From Gammaproteobacteria bacterium LSUCC0112 (GTDB lineage Bacteria; Pseudomonadota; Gammaproteobacteria; Pseudomonadales; Pseudohongiellaceae), in assembly GCA_004535785.1 (NCBI GenBank), contig SPIB01000001.1, forward strand, positions 162,356 to 226,355: 64,000 bases of DNA. Reading direction: 5' to 3'. Positions 42,412 through 52,379 of the stretch are shown here, one piece after another. A program made the position numbers and the translations under genes. The notes under the pieces were generated by a model that saw only the letters and a program-made list of their open reading frames with translations, was not told the DNA's origin and did no database searches. How positions within the stretch are numbered: position 1 is the stretch's first letter; each line of letters begins with the position of its first letter.

Positions 42412-42441
42412 GACATATCATTCCTGTTTTCCCTGAAACGC

Positions 42442-42465
42442 AAAACGCACCATCAGGTGCGTTTT
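42442..42465 (-). terminator. Hairpin terminator behind exbD-like gene
   Basis: AAAACGCACC and GGTGCGTTTT form a perfect 10-bp stem with the loop ATCA, 30 nt after the exbD stop and before mtnA. On the minus strand the stem ends with four T residues, so termination is plausible though the T-run is short. Confidence 0.65.
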
Positions 42466-42494
42466 GGGAGTCTGGCAATGTGTTTAAAGCTTGA

Positions 42495-42911
42495 TCAGGG
42501 CTCGACGATAGAGATCGCGGAGATGCCTGCCTGTCGCGCTGCATCCATGATCATTACCAGCGTGTTCACATTGGAGCGCACGTTTGGACGAATAATGACT
42601 GATGCTGCAGGGTTTTCAGCTTTCAGACGGTCAATGTTTGCACGCAACTGGCTTTCGAGAATTGCGCGCGGCTCGCCATTCAGTGTGATCTCGTTGTTCT
42701 GACTGATTTCAATCAAAATATTGCGCTTTTCATCATCTTGCTCGGGCGGTGGTTGATCGTTGTTTTCGTTACTGGCCGCATCAATTGCCTGCTCGGACAG
42801 GAAGGTTGCCGTCACAACAAAGAAAATCAAAAGAATGAATACCACGTCCAGCATTGGGGTCAGGTCAATGTTACCTTCATCCTTTTTTCTATCGCCACCC
42901 AGCTTTTTCAT
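42495..42911 (-). CDS. ExbD/TolR-family biopolymer transport protein
   Basis: The 138-residue protein has the ExbD layout: a short cytoplasmic start with DEGNIDLTPMLDVVFILLIFF, where the Asp in the single transmembrane helix takes part in proton use, then a periplasmic domain ending ISIVEP. The linker ENNDQPPPEQDD is acidic. It is normally partnered with an ExbB/TolQ proton channel, but no such gene adjoins it in the window; it appears as a single-gene transcript with its own terminator. Confidence 0.9.
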   Translation of the reverse strand: MKKLGGDRKKDEGNIDLTPMLDVVFILLIFFVVTATFLSEQAIDAASNENNDQPPPEQDDEKRNILIEISQNNEITLNGEPRAILESQLRANIDRLKAENPAASVIIRPNVRSNVNTLVMIMDAARQAGISAISIVEP

Positions 42912-43112
42912 TATTATCTACCACTTGATTGTCTGTTTTTTAGTTGTAAGCAGTTGAACCGGAAGAAGTAAATACCTTCCCGAAAGCCATCTTTCAACTG
43001 TTTCATGTCTACCTGAAAGGCCCAAGTATACCCGAATAATGTTTCATCACAACAGCCAGAAAGCGGCTTGATTAAAATTTCCGGGTACATCATCTATCCG
43101 ACCACAAAACAA

Positions 43113-43139
43113 CCGGCCCGGGCAATCTGCGCGGGCCGG
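43113..43139 (-). terminator. Hairpin terminator behind tetR-like gene
   Basis: CCGGCCCG (43113-43120) and CGGGCCGG (43132-43139) pair around an 11-base loop, 50 nt after the tetR-like stop. On the minus strand it is followed by TTGTTTTG, giving a plausible rho-independent terminator. Confidence 0.65.
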
Positions 43140-43189
43140 CATCATTCAACACAATTGTATTCGGCTGGCATGACAGGCGCGTGGTGGAT

Positions 43190-43777
43190 TTACGCCTGCA
43201 CGGATTTCAAGGTGAAGGCAACGACGTCAGCCAGCTGTTTACCGGTTTTTCCTTCACGTGAATGGACACGCAGACCGCTCAACAGATTCAACAGCACATC
43301 GGCTGCCAGATCAGCATTCAAACCGTTCGCCAGTTCACCTGCCTTTTCAGCATCTTTCATGCGCTTAAGCAATGCTTTGCGGATGACACCGTAATAGTTT
43401 TTGAGCAACTTCTGGATGTCTTTGTCGTAGTTGATGCTTTCACAGAACGAGTTAACGATCAAACATCCCATGCTACGACGTTTGTTGCTTGTGCCAACAA
43501 CAGTCGTATCGAAATATTTGCTGACGGCTGCCCATGTAGACAATTGTTCATTGTTCAGGCTGGAGGCCAGTTCACCGTCTACCAGCTTGCTGTAGTGCTC
43601 AAGACAGGACTTGAAAAAAGCATCCTTGTCACCAAACGAGTTATACAAGGTGCCGCGATTGATACCAGTGACATCCAACAACTTTTGCACCGAGCTGGCC
43701 TCGAAACCTTCTCTCCAGAATTGTTCCATGGCATTGGTCAGTACATCTTCGTAAACAAACTCTACGGGTCTTGCCAT
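43190..43777 (-). CDS. TetR/AcrR family transcriptional regulator
   Basis: The 195-residue protein has an N-terminal TetR helix-turn-helix (AMEQFWREGFEASSVQKLLDVTGINRGTLYNSFGDK region, key GTLYNSFGDK) and a helical ligand-binding part in which CLIVNSFCE is conserved. This start and the GCLIVN motif match the NemR/YxaF-like group that sense electrophiles or small aromatics. No divergent target gene adjoins it, so it may act elsewhere or on itself. Confidence 0.92.
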   Translation of the reverse strand: MARPVEFVYEDVLTNAMEQFWREGFEASSVQKLLDVTGINRGTLYNSFGDKDAFFKSCLEHYSKLVDGELASSLNNEQLSTWAAVSKYFDTTVVGTSNKRRSMGCLIVNSFCESINYDKDIQKLLKNYYGVIRKALLKRMKDAEKAGELANGLNADLAADVLLNLLSGLRVHSREGKTGKQLADVVAFTLKSVQA

Positions 43778-43985
43778 AATTATTCACACGCTCTTTATTG
43801 AATGGATTTAAAACAAATACGGAATTCTACGACTGTTGTTTTTAAAAATTTTATGTACAGCAGTGAGATAGACTCGATTCTAGACCATTAAGACAACTTC
43901 CAAGGTCAAATGATACAAAATGCCACAAAATTAAGGAGTCGCGTCATGTTTAACCGCCTTTGTGTCAATAAACACGACTTAGCGT

Positions 43986-44711
43986 TCATAAATAGCTGAG
44001 CGCCGCAAAAACGATGCCCATCAATCCGCCGATAACACCTCCCCAAACGACCAGCCAGCCCAGATGTTGTCGAATCATCTTTTGCACGATGTGACGAACC
44101 TGGTCCGGCGTGAGCTCTTGCAATCGGCGATCAACCAGATCTTCAATACGAGCAACTACCGCATCACTGTGGGTGGCGTCAGACAGATGCTGGGTGAAGC
44201 GTTGCTGAAACTCATCGGATACCAGCATGTCGTGTAGATATGTACGCATGCGTTCGTTAAATGGTTCACGTAAACCTGACAAAGCACGTGCGCCGCCGAC
44301 CATCCCCAGCATTCCACCTAACGACGACTGCATAATGCCTTCGACCAGCGAGTCAAAGGCCCGGTCCAGATCCAGTTCGTCGACCAGCGATGGCAACAGT
44401 TTGTTGATACCACTGTGCATCATGGTTTGAGCATCAAAAAACCGGTCGATCGTGTCTGCACTGAAAAACTGCTGCATGATCATTTCACGGATGCCGCGTT
44501 TGAACTCTTCAAAGTGCAGCGTGATAACACCCGAACCATAAAACCCGGGTACCTTCTCGAACAACATGTGAATGGCCAGTGAATTGGTCAAAGACCCGGA
44601 CAATGCAAACAACCCGGCACTTAGCACCCACACAGAGGCTGGCTCCGGTAACAACCAGCCCGCCAACACCAGCGCGGCCGCTGACAGATTGGTCAACAAT
44701 CCTTTATCCAT
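43986..44711 (-). CDS. DUF445 family membrane protein
   Basis: The 241-residue protein has N-terminal helices (about residues 9-45), a long helical soluble part with the DUF445 start NSLAIHMLFEKVPGFYGSGVI, and a C-terminal helix (LVVWGGVIGGLMGIVFAAL). DUF445 members resemble YheB-type membrane proteins and have no known reaction. It is 15 nt behind the nitrilase-family gene on the same strand, so it may be the last gene of the mre-rng-yhdP block transcript. Confidence 0.85.
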   Translation of the reverse strand: MDKGLLTNLSAAALVLAGWLLPEPASVWVLSAGLFALSGSLTNSLAIHMLFEKVPGFYGSGVITLHFEEFKRGIREMIMQQFFSADTIDRFFDAQTMMHSGINKLLPSLVDELDLDRAFDSLVEGIMQSSLGGMLGMVGGARALSGLREPFNERMRTYLHDMLVSDEFQQRFTQHLSDATHSDAVVARIEDLVDRRLQELTPDQVRHIVQKMIRQHLGWLVVWGGVIGGLMGIVFAALSYL

Positions 44712-44726
44712 ACGTGATACTCCAGA

Positions 44727-45596
44727 TTACTCGATAGCCGTGGCCAGACGGCGATGTTCAAAAACCGGCATACGCTGACGAATGGCCGCCAGCGCGTCGT
44801 TATCCATGTCAGCGATGACAATACCTTCGCCACGCTCAAGCACATCCAGTACGCGCCCCCAAGGGTCAATGATCATAGAGTGCCCAAAGGTTTCCCGGCG
44901 CTCATTGTGTACGCCACCCTGCCCTGCACCAATGATGTAGCATTGATTTTCTATCGCTCGCGCACGCAGCAACACCTCCCAGTGCGCCTCACCGGTTACC
45001 CGTGTAAAGGCTGACGGCACCGTGACCAGATCAACACGATTGGCAAAATAGTGGCGATACAATTCTGGAAATCGGATGTCGTAACAAATCGACAAACCCA
45101 GGCGGCCGGCGATGGTATCTACCAGCACCGGTGAATCTCCTGCTTCAAAACTGTCAGATTCTGCGTAACGCGCCTGTTTGTCGCTGACTTGCACATCAAA
45201 CAGGTGCATTTTGTCATAACGGGCAACAATGACTCCGTCGGCATTAAACACCAGCGACGCAGGACGTACACGGCCATCAGTCAACTCAGTCACCACGGCG
45301 CCCGGTTGCTGTGGGCGAGTAATCATCGGTAGGGTTCCCGCGACAATCCAAACACCCTGCAGCCGGGCAACACGCGATAACATGCCCTGCAAAGGGGCCT
45401 GCAAATCACCCTCGCGCTCGGCGAACCTGGCCTGTGGACCACCGTCGAGCACCGCAAAATTCTCTGGCAAAACAATCAGTTTAGCGCCCTGTTGCGCAGC
45501 CTTTACCATCAACCGTTCAGCCGTTGCCATGTTGTAATGAATGTCTGCACTGCTGACCATCTGCACCGCAGCAATTCGGCAATTATCCAAAGACAC
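44727..45596 (-). CDS. Carbon-nitrogen hydrolase (Nit1/Nit2-like amidase)
   Basis: The GTG at 45596 lies eight bases behind CAGGAG and gives the family N-terminus (CRIAAVQMVSS); the longer frame overlaps yhdP. The 289-residue enzyme has the Glu-Lys-Cys triad in VLPENFAV, RYDKMHLFDV and LSICYDIRFPEL. It resembles Nit1-type deaminated-glutathione amidases and lies, as in Pseudomonas, directly behind yhdP. Cytoplasmic repair of deaminated glutathione is the likely role. Confidence 0.9.
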   Translation of the reverse strand: MSLDNCRIAAVQMVSSADIHYNMATAERLMVKAAQQGAKLIVLPENFAVLDGGPQARFAEREGDLQAPLQGMLSRVARLQGVWIVAGTLPMITRPQQPGAVVTELTDGRVRPASLVFNADGVIVARYDKMHLFDVQVSDKQARYAESDSFEAGDSPVLVDTIAGRLGLSICYDIRFPELYRHYFANRVDLVTVPSAFTRVTGEAHWEVLLRARAIENQCYIIGAGQGGVHNERRETFGHSMIIDPWGRVLDVLERGEGIVIADMDNDALAAIRQRMPVFEHRRLATAIE

Positions 45597-45649
45597 GCGT
45601 TTTACTCCTGTTAACCGGTGTTGATCCTGCCCCGGGTGATATAGCCTGG

Positions 45650-48600
45650 TCAGCTGCCACTGGCGAACACCTGATATAACACTGGCTGCACGCCATCCCA
45701 TGGGCCTTTCAAGGTGTACTGGGCACTGGTCAAATTGTCGACCTGTTCACCAAAAATCTGGTCAAACAAAAACACGCCAACGGCAAGCTGCCAGTTAATC
45801 AGATTATTCAACACTGCCAGACCGCTGAGCCAAGGGATATTTTCACTCACAGGCAAGGTGATAAACAGGTTGGCGTCGATTGTCTGCTGCGCCAGATCCA
45901 ATGTCCCCGATACCTGAAACAAGCTAGCGGGCCCAATAATCTGCAAGCGATCTTTGATCGTGACGATGCCGTTACTCAGGTTAACCTGCCCGCTGATTTC
46001 GTCGTAAGACAATCCTGAACGCAAAAAGTCATCACTGAAACGCAGGCGCCGCACGACAGCATCGAAGTTGATAATGCTGATCAGGCGCAGCGCACTGTTG
46101 GCAACACCAGCGCGTTGCTGAAACCGCCCTGACGCCACATTAATGTCGATATCACCACTTAAACCCAGTGCAGAGAAAAACGCCGGGCTGCCATCCCAGT
46201 GCAAGCGCGACTCAAAGACCGCTGAGGTGCTTTGCAAGCTGGGTGCATACCCGTATGCACTTAACACGGGCGCCAGATCCGTTGCAGTCAGTTGTCCATT
46301 CAGCACACTGCGATGATTATGCCCGTCAAAAATCCACCTGAACTCAGCAGGCGCCGCCTCATTGCCAATCGACAGACCACGCGCATTCACTTGCAAGTCC
46401 CTGAATACTGCACCACTTCCATCTGAAGACAATGCAAACTGCCACTGGCCGAAGTCAGCACCATTCAGCGTAAACTGCCCCAGTGTAAGCTGCATGGATG
46501 GGAAAGTTCTGGGGTCAAGCGCACGGAGTGGATCTTCTCTTGGCAATTCAAACTCTACACTGGGCAAATCTTCCAGATCTTGCAAGGTTTGATCTCCACT
46601 CGCCACGTCCTCGGCAACGGCCACCACGGTATCGGTTTGCGCTGGTTCCTCGACGGGTACGTCGTCCGGAATCTCACCCAGATGCAGATAGTCGAGATTC
46701 ACCTGCCAGGGTGCATTACCTGCCAACGGCCAGGCCAGTGTGCCCCGCACATCCTCCCCCTGTACCGCCATTACCCAGGCGTCCACGTCCCTGCGCAGGC
46801 TGAGATTGAGCTGATCAAACACTTCGCCGGCGACAGTCAACTGCCCCACTGCCAATTCGGCCGTGCCTTGTATAGCCGAGATCCAGTCAAGATTTCTGCG
46901 ACCACCTGACGCCAACGCAGACGTCATCACCGCAGTTGGCGGAAACATGACGGCCAGCGTCTGTTGCCAGGCGGCATAATCGATATGGGCGACCGTGCCC
47001 AACAATTCGACACCCGTGGCGGCAGGGTTGATCCGCCGTACTCGCAAACCATCGCCGGCAGGTCCCAGATAAATCAACCCGTTTGTGGGCAAGCCGTCTG
47101 CAAACTCAAGATTCATCTGAGTAATATCCTGCCAGCGCAGATCCAGCGCTGGCCCCGCCGGCTTGAATGTCAGATCAATGCTCATCGGGCTGGCCTGTTC
47201 AGCGGGCTTCATAAAGGGCGCAGGCAATGCTGATTCAACACCAGACAGATCCGTTGTAATCATTAACGAGGGGTACCGACTGGCGGGTGACGCGCTGGAT
47301 AAAATCGGCACACTGATGCCCGCCTGATACTCCAGCCGTCCCTCAAACTGCGAGAGCACTGGTAATACCGCTGATGGCAAACCGGGCCAAGCTGTCAATG
47401 TGCCGATGTCGGTGGCCCCGGACCAGGTCAATTCCGTCGAACGCTCTGTATTGACCAAGGCATCCCCGGTTGTCAAAAACCCAGACGATCGGATATTGGC
47501 GATGATAGGTTCGCCCATCACAGTGGCCTGCAACGCATCGCTCTGGATGCCATTGTCATCGGTATACAACAACGTGCCTGACAACGCTTCCAGCTGCAAT
47601 TCATACTCGGGAATGTAGAGCCGGTTATCGCTGAACGAAAAATCAAGCGCGATATCGGTGCGCGCGTCGGGCACATTCAGCGGGATACTCAAGGCAAGGG
47701 TGATGTCGGTATCCCCTTCTGCCTGCCACTGCGAAAACGTCTGTCCAATGCTGGCGGTCACCGGTGTTTGTTGCAGATACTGCAAACCATGTGCGGCACT
47801 GCCGCGGCCTTTCCCGTTTATATTGAGCCAACTGCCACCCGACGGATTGGGCCGCAAGGTGCCGGCACTGGCATCCAGTTTGATACCCATGGTGCTACCG
47901 GCACTTGCGGCGATATCCACAGCGTTGTCACTGATCAGCACGTAGCCGTCGAGCTCTTCGAGAGCCGGCCAGTCCGGATCAAACTTCAATGTGCCATCTG
48001 CAACCTTGTAAAACATTTGCAGGGTGCGCTCAACCGGCAAGGCCCCACGCTGCACGCGCCCCCTGAATATCAAACCGCTGCCGGCACCTTCACCTTGCAA
48101 CACAGCTCGTTCAACCCAGTTCAGCGCAGGTTGCGCAGACCTTGGCGCGGTTGCCGCCATCGGCAGATAGGGTGTCTTGCGGCTGACGTCCGCTTGCAGC
48201 GCACCTAATTTGAGTTCGAGATCAATGTAGCGCTGCTCGCCCATCTGGATTTCAGTGGCAAACTGACCATGTGCGGTGACAATATCGGACTCGGCAACCA
48301 CGATACCGCTGACCAGTCTGATATTGGCATCCGCGCCGGTACGCACTTTGACACCCACCCTGCCATTGACATGACCATAATCCCAAACCTGGTCAAACAG
48401 TCTGGGGATATGCATAGACACATCCGAGCTGTCCACCTCCACAAAACCTTCGCCAATGCCGGACGTGGCATCAAAACCCATTTCAGCGTAACCGCCCACC
48501 CCCCAAAACGATGGGACACCCCGAAATGAACTGAGCGCACCATCATCAATATTGGTCGCTACTCTGGCACTTGTCAGCGTGCCTGCATCAAAGTCAGCCT

Positions 48601-49777
48601 GCAGATTCAGGTTCAGCAAACGCCCTCTCGGGTTAAATCCCGCGACCTCGCTGATCACCTGTTCATCCAGCGGCAGGGCCTGCAAAATACGGGAGACCAT
48701 GCCAAGCTCGATGGCATCCGCACGCAACTGCGCACGTGATCCTTGTTGATAACTGAGCGAGACATCCCCGGTGGGCCATTGCGCGCCATCAAGTTCAAAG
48801 TAAACGTCGTCTGCATAGGCTTCCCACTCATTCGACCCCGGCTCATGCGTCAGATACAGCCCGGCCACGCGCAGGTCATTCAGCCGCAATCCCTGTCCGG
48901 CCTGACCAGATAACAGCGTCACATCACCTTGGGTATCAAGCACCAGATTGGTGAGCTGTCCCTGTGATAACTCAGCCCATAACTGTGCCTGCACCGCTAC
49001 TGACTGCAGGTCCAGACCATCAAGATTGCCACCCTCATTACTGTCAAGGCTGGACAGAGGCGGGACAAAAATGCGGTAGTCAGCCAATGGCAGATTCACA
49101 TAGAGCTCGCCCTGCAACTGCGCGAGACTGCTGCCGCTCAGCGAGGCTTCCAGCGTGAGGGGTTGCGCTGTATCTGACACCTGAGCCTGCACACTCAACA
49201 GATGTGAACCAAGCTGGCTTTGGAAATCGAGTTGCAGCTGATCCAGCTGGGTACTGTCGCCGGCAGTATCTGTAAAATTCAGCGTGGTATCGCGTAGGGA
49301 AAAACGTGACAGCCGGGTCAGTAACTGAAAAATCAGCTCCATATCAGGCGCCTGTGTGCCGCCGGCAAACCCGGATAACTGCCATGCACCATTGGTTTGT
49401 TGCAGAAAATCGAGTGCAAGAGAGTCGATAGAGGTATTGGCAATCACCAACCGGCGTTGCCGCACACTTTCTGTAATCGCGGGAGCCAGCGAGACCTGCT
49501 GCAACGATAAGGCAGCAGGCTCACCCAGCGTGACATCTTCGAGCACAAAACGCGGGGCAAACTGCAACCATTCACCACGCAGACTGCCGATGCGCACTGG
49601 CATGCCCATTTCAGACGTGAGCCGCTGCTCAATCCAGTCTTTGTAGTCGGCAACCTGCGGCGTCATTTGTCGGCCGACACTGACGTATAGCGCGAGGCAC
49701 ACCAGCGATATCATCAGCAGTGTGATCGATGCACGCATCAGCAGTGCAAACAACGCCCGCAATTTCCGCAGAATCAT
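45650..49777 (-). CDS. yhdP: YhdP-type AsmA-like protein
   Basis: This 1375-residue protein begins with one N-terminal membrane helix (ASITLLMISLVCLALYVSVG) and continues as a long periplasmic beta-rich repeat region (DUF3971 and AsmA-like C-terminal part near SLSYDEISGQVNLSNGIVTI, quoted in short). E. coli YhdP, TamB and YdbH are bridge-like proteins that carry phospholipids from the inner to the outer membrane. Length and position behind rng are those of YhdP in gammaproteobacteria. The nine-base gap to rng implies co-transcription. Confidence 0.93.
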   Translation of the reverse strand: MILRKLRALFALLMRASITLLMISLVCLALYVSVGRQMTPQVADYKDWIEQRLTSEMGMPVRIGSLRGEWLQFAPRFVLEDVTLGEPAALSLQQVSLAPAITESVRQRRLVIANTSIDSLALDFLQQTNGAWQLSGFAGGTQAPDMELIFQLLTRLSRFSLRDTTLNFTDTAGDSTQLDQLQLDFQSQLGSHLLSVQAQVSDTAQPLTLEASLSGSSLAQLQGELYVNLPLADYRIFVPPLSSLDSNEGGNLDGLDLQSVAVQAQLWAELSQGQLTNLVLDTQGDVTLLSGQAGQGLRLNDLRVAGLYLTHEPGSNEWEAYADDVYFELDGAQWPTGDVSLSYQQGSRAQLRADAIELGMVSRILQALPLDEQVISEVAGFNPRGRLLNLNLQADFDAGTLTSARVATNIDDGALSSFRGVPSFWGVGGYAEMGFDATSGIGEGFVEVDSSDVSMHIPRLFDQVWDYGHVNGRVGVKVRTGADANIRLVSGIVVAESDIVTAHGQFATEIQMGEQRYIDLELKLGALQADVSRKTPYLPMAATAPRSAQPALNWVERAVLQGEGAGSGLIFRGRVQRGALPVERTLQMFYKVADGTLKFDPDWPALEELDGYVLISDNAVDIAASAGSTMGIKLDASAGTLRPNPSGGSWLNINGKGRGSAAHGLQYLQQTPVTASIGQTFSQWQAEGDTDITLALSIPLNVPDARTDIALDFSFSDNRLYIPEYELQLEALSGTLLYTDDNGIQSDALQATVMGEPIIANIRSSGFLTTGDALVNTERSTELTWSGATDIGTLTAWPGLPSAVLPVLSQFEGRLEYQAGISVPILSSASPASRYPSLMITTDLSGVESALPAPFMKPAEQASPMSIDLTFKPAGPALDLRWQDITQMNLEFADGLPTNGLIYLGPAGDGLRVRRINPAATGVELLGTVAHIDYAAWQQTLAVMFPPTAVMTSALASGGRRNLDWISAIQGTAELAVGQLTVAGEVFDQLNLSLRRDVDAWVMAVQGEDVRGTLAWPLAGNAPWQVNLDYLHLGEIPDDVPVEEPAQTDTVVAVAEDVASGDQTLQDLEDLPSVEFELPREDPLRALDPRTFPSMQLTLGQFTLNGADFGQWQFALSSDGSGAVFRDLQVNARGLSIGNEAAPAEFRWIFDGHNHRSVLNGQLTATDLAPVLSAYGYAPSLQSTSAVFESRLHWDGSPAFFSALGLSGDIDINVASGRFQQRAGVANSALRLISIINFDAVVRRLRFSDDFLRSGLSYDEISGQVNLSNGIVTIKDRLQIIGPASLFQVSGTLDLAQQTIDANLFITLPVSENIPWLSGLAVLNNLINWQLAVGVFLFDQIFGEQVDNLTSAQYTLKGPWDGVQPVLYQVFASGS

Positions 49778-49786
49778 AAGTGCCTG

Positions 49787-51265
49787 TTAAAACAGAACAA
49801 CGTCATATTGCTCTTGAGTATACATAGGTTCTACCTGAAACCGGATAGTTTTGCCGGTCAGCACTTCCAGATCGGCCAGCGTGCTGGATTCTTCGTCCAA
49901 CAAGCGGTCAACAACCACCTGTGAGGCCAACACCATCAACTCATCATTCTCATATACCCGGGCAACGCGAACGATCTCACGAAATATCTCGTAACAGATC
50001 GTTTCCGGTGTTTTCAGTCGGGCCCGTCCCTCACACACCGGACAGGTGCTACACAAAATCTGTCCCAGACTTTCACGCGTGCGCTTGCGTGTCATTTCCA
50101 CCAGACCCAACTCGGAAATGGCGCTCACCATGGTGCGGGCATGATCCTTTTCAAGTGCTTTGGTCAGTGTGCGCAATACCTGACGCTGATGCTCCGGATC
50201 CTCCATGTCAATAAAGTCCAGAATAATGATGCCACCCAGATTACGAATACGTAATTGACGGGCAATGGCTGTGGCGGCTTCCAGATTAGTCTTAAGGACC
50301 GTCTCGGCATGACTTTTTGTGCCGAGAAAGGCACCGGTATTGACGTCGATGGTGGTCATGGCTTCGGTCTGGTCAATGATCAGATCACCACCTGACTTGA
50401 GTTTGACCTGGCGCCCCAGAGCTTTATCAATCTCATCGTCGATACCGTATAGGTCAAAAATGGGACGCTCACCGGCATAGAGTTCAAGGCGATCGCGAAA
50501 ATCGGGGATAAAGTCCTGAATGAAACCGGAGATTTCCTCAAACGCTTCCTGGCTATCTACCCGGATTTTCTCAATACCGGGCGTGATCAGATCGCGGACT
50601 GCCCGCAGATACAGTGGCAGGTCCCGGTATAACACCCGAATATCCTTGCTTTTACCAATTCTACGCTCAACCGCCGCCCATAATTTGCGCAAAAACCGTA
50701 TGTCTTCAAGCAACTCGGTTTCCGTCGCACCTTCCGCAGCCGTGCGGATAATAAAACCACCGCGGTCCTGCATGGATTCGGCAACCAGACACTGTTCCAG
50801 CAGGGCTTGTAAGCGATTGCGCTCGTCTTCATTTTCAAGGCGCTGGGAAATACCAATATGCAGATTGCGTGGCAAATACACCAGATGGCGCGACGGCAAG
50901 GTCAGATGAGTGGTCAATCGCGCACCCTTGGAGCCAATAGGGTCCTTAGCCACTTGCACTACAATCAATTGACCTTCGCGTAGCAAAGTGGTGATATCAA
51001 CCGCTTCAGTTTCCCGCACTTCCAGACCATCAGCGCCAATCGGGGCAATGTCGGCACTGTGCAAAAACGCCGCCCGCTCGAGGCCGATATCCACAAACGC
51101 AGCTTCCATGCCCGGCATCACGCGCACAACCTTACCGAGGTAAATGTCGCCGACATAACCACTGCGACTGCGTCGCTCGAGATAAATCTCTTGCAGCAGA
51201 CCGTTCTCGATAAGCGCCAGCCGGGTTTCCCTCGGGGTCACATTGATCAGGATTTCTTCACTCAA
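49787..51265 (-). CDS. rng: Ribonuclease G
   Basis: The 492-residue RNase has the S1-like N-terminus (SGYVGDIYLGKVVRVMPGMEAAFVDIG region), the catalytic DxxD-type block MTTIDVNTGAFLG and IIILDFIDM, and the zinc-link CSTCPVCEG. It processes the 5' end of 16S rRNA and decays mRNA. It starts with TTG at 51265, placed eight bases after AGGAG and inside the end of maf (eight-base overlap). No ATG or GTG would give the conserved start. Confidence 0.95.
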   Translation of the reverse strand: MSEEILINVTPRETRLALIENGLLQEIYLERRSRSGYVGDIYLGKVVRVMPGMEAAFVDIGLERAAFLHSADIAPIGADGLEVRETEAVDITTLLREGQLIVVQVAKDPIGSKGARLTTHLTLPSRHLVYLPRNLHIGISQRLENEDERNRLQALLEQCLVAESMQDRGGFIIRTAAEGATETELLEDIRFLRKLWAAVERRIGKSKDIRVLYRDLPLYLRAVRDLITPGIEKIRVDSQEAFEEISGFIQDFIPDFRDRLELYAGERPIFDLYGIDDEIDKALGRQVKLKSGGDLIIDQTEAMTTIDVNTGAFLGTKSHAETVLKTNLEAATAIARQLRIRNLGGIIILDFIDMEDPEHQRQVLRTLTKALEKDHARTMVSAISELGLVEMTRKRTRESLGQILCSTCPVCEGRARLKTPETICYEIFREIVRVARVYENDELMVLASQVVVDRLLDEESSTLADLEVLTGKTIRFQVEPMYTQEQYDVVLF

Positions 51266-51872
51266 TCAATCCACTCCTGTCCAATGCGGTTGTGATTCCA
51301 AAGGCCGTCAGCAATCGGGCGGTCTCATAAATGGGCAATCCCACCACACCACTGTAACTGCCGTGCAGCGATTCGATAAACAAGGCGCCCAGCCCTTGAA
51401 CAGCATAAGCCCCCGCCTTGCCCTGGGGCTCGCCGCTGCGCCAATAACTGCTTATCTCGGCAGCTGACATGGGTTTGAATGTTACGTAGGTGCGAGATAA
51501 TTCGAGGGCTGACTGCTCTCCCTGGCAAATACAAACAGCGGTCATCACCTCATGTTCACGTCCAGACAACAGACTTAACATCCGGTGAGCATCGTGTTCA
51601 TCACTCGGTTTACCCAACACCAGATCATCAATCACCACAATTGTATCGGCGCCCAGCACCGGGCGGCCCTTCACGGCCAGGTCGTTTTGCGACACAGCCA
51701 AGGCCTTGGCACGGGCCAGTCGACACACGTAGTCAACCGGTGACTCGCCCGGAAACAGACTCTCATCAAGATCATGCACAATGATCTCAAAACCGACCCC
51801 GATCTGGGTGAGCAATTCACGTCTGCGAGGGGAGGCTGAAGCGAGGACCAGCGGGCCGGGCGTTGGATTCAT
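51258..51872 (-). CDS. maf: Maf/YhdE nucleoside triphosphate pyrophosphatase
   Basis: The ATG at 51872 lies behind AGGTGA; the TTG start at 51887 is less likely. The 204-residue protein has LASASPRRRELL, with the SxxR-R phosphate-binding motif, DTIVVIDD with the catalytic Asp, and KAGAYAVQG. It hydrolyses dTTP/UTP and modified nucleotides, keeping the pool clean and affecting cell division. It is between mreD (18 nt) and rng (overlap), the usual order. Confidence 0.94.
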   Translation of the reverse strand: MNPTPGPLVLASASPRRRELLTQIGVGFEIIVHDLDESLFPGESPVDYVCRLARAKALAVSQNDLAVKGRPVLGADTIVVIDDLVLGKPSDEHDAHRMLSLLSGREHEVMTAVCICQGEQSALELSRTYVTFKPMSAAEISSYWRSGEPQGKAGAYAVQGLGALFIESLHGSYSGVVGLPIYETARLLTAFGITTALDRSGLIE

Positions 51873-51890
51873 CAAAATCACCTGCAAGGA

Positions 51891-52379
51891 TCAATGCACA
51901 TCAAAACCACGCCGCAATTGCCGAAGCAACAGGAAGAGCCAAGGCCACACAAATGCGCTGGATAACGCCCCCAGCAGGAATAGCATGCTGCCTTGGGCGG
52001 TTTCCCCAGTCATCACTTTGATCCAGTAGGTACCGGTCATAACCAGACCGACCAAGGCAAGGATAATGCCACTTTGCTGCCATGACGAAAACAAACGCAC
52101 GCGCTGATGCAAACTCAACGTGATATAAGCGAGGATCGCAAACGTAAAGGCATGAATACCCAACAATGAACCTTCAAGAATGTCGGTGAAAATACCCGCC
52201 ATCCACGCAGAACCAATACCAACACGGTAAGGCAGCGCCATCACCCAATAGATCAGCACCAGCATGACCCACTGCGGACGATAATGCATGGCCCAATCCG
52301 GAAAAGGCACAATTGCCAGCAGATAGGCCACCAGAAAACTCAAGAGGATGACCCAGATTCCGTTTGATTTTGGAGTCAT
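51891..52379 (-). CDS. mreD: Rod shape-determining protein MreD
   Basis: The 162-residue inner-membrane protein has five predicted helices and the MreD features PFPDWAMHYRPQWVMLVLIYWVMALPYRVG (key FPDW and RPQW...YW) and DILEGSLLG. It connects MreC with the MreB cytoskeleton in the elongation machine. Its start overlaps the mreC stop (ATGA). Confidence 0.95.
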   Translation of the reverse strand: MTPKSNGIWVILLSFLVAYLLAIVPFPDWAMHYRPQWVMLVLIYWVMALPYRVGIGSAWMAGIFTDILEGSLLGIHAFTFAILAYITLSLHQRVRLFSSWQQSGIILALVGLVMTGTYWIKVMTGETAQGSMLFLLGALSSAFVWPWLFLLLRQLRRGFDVH

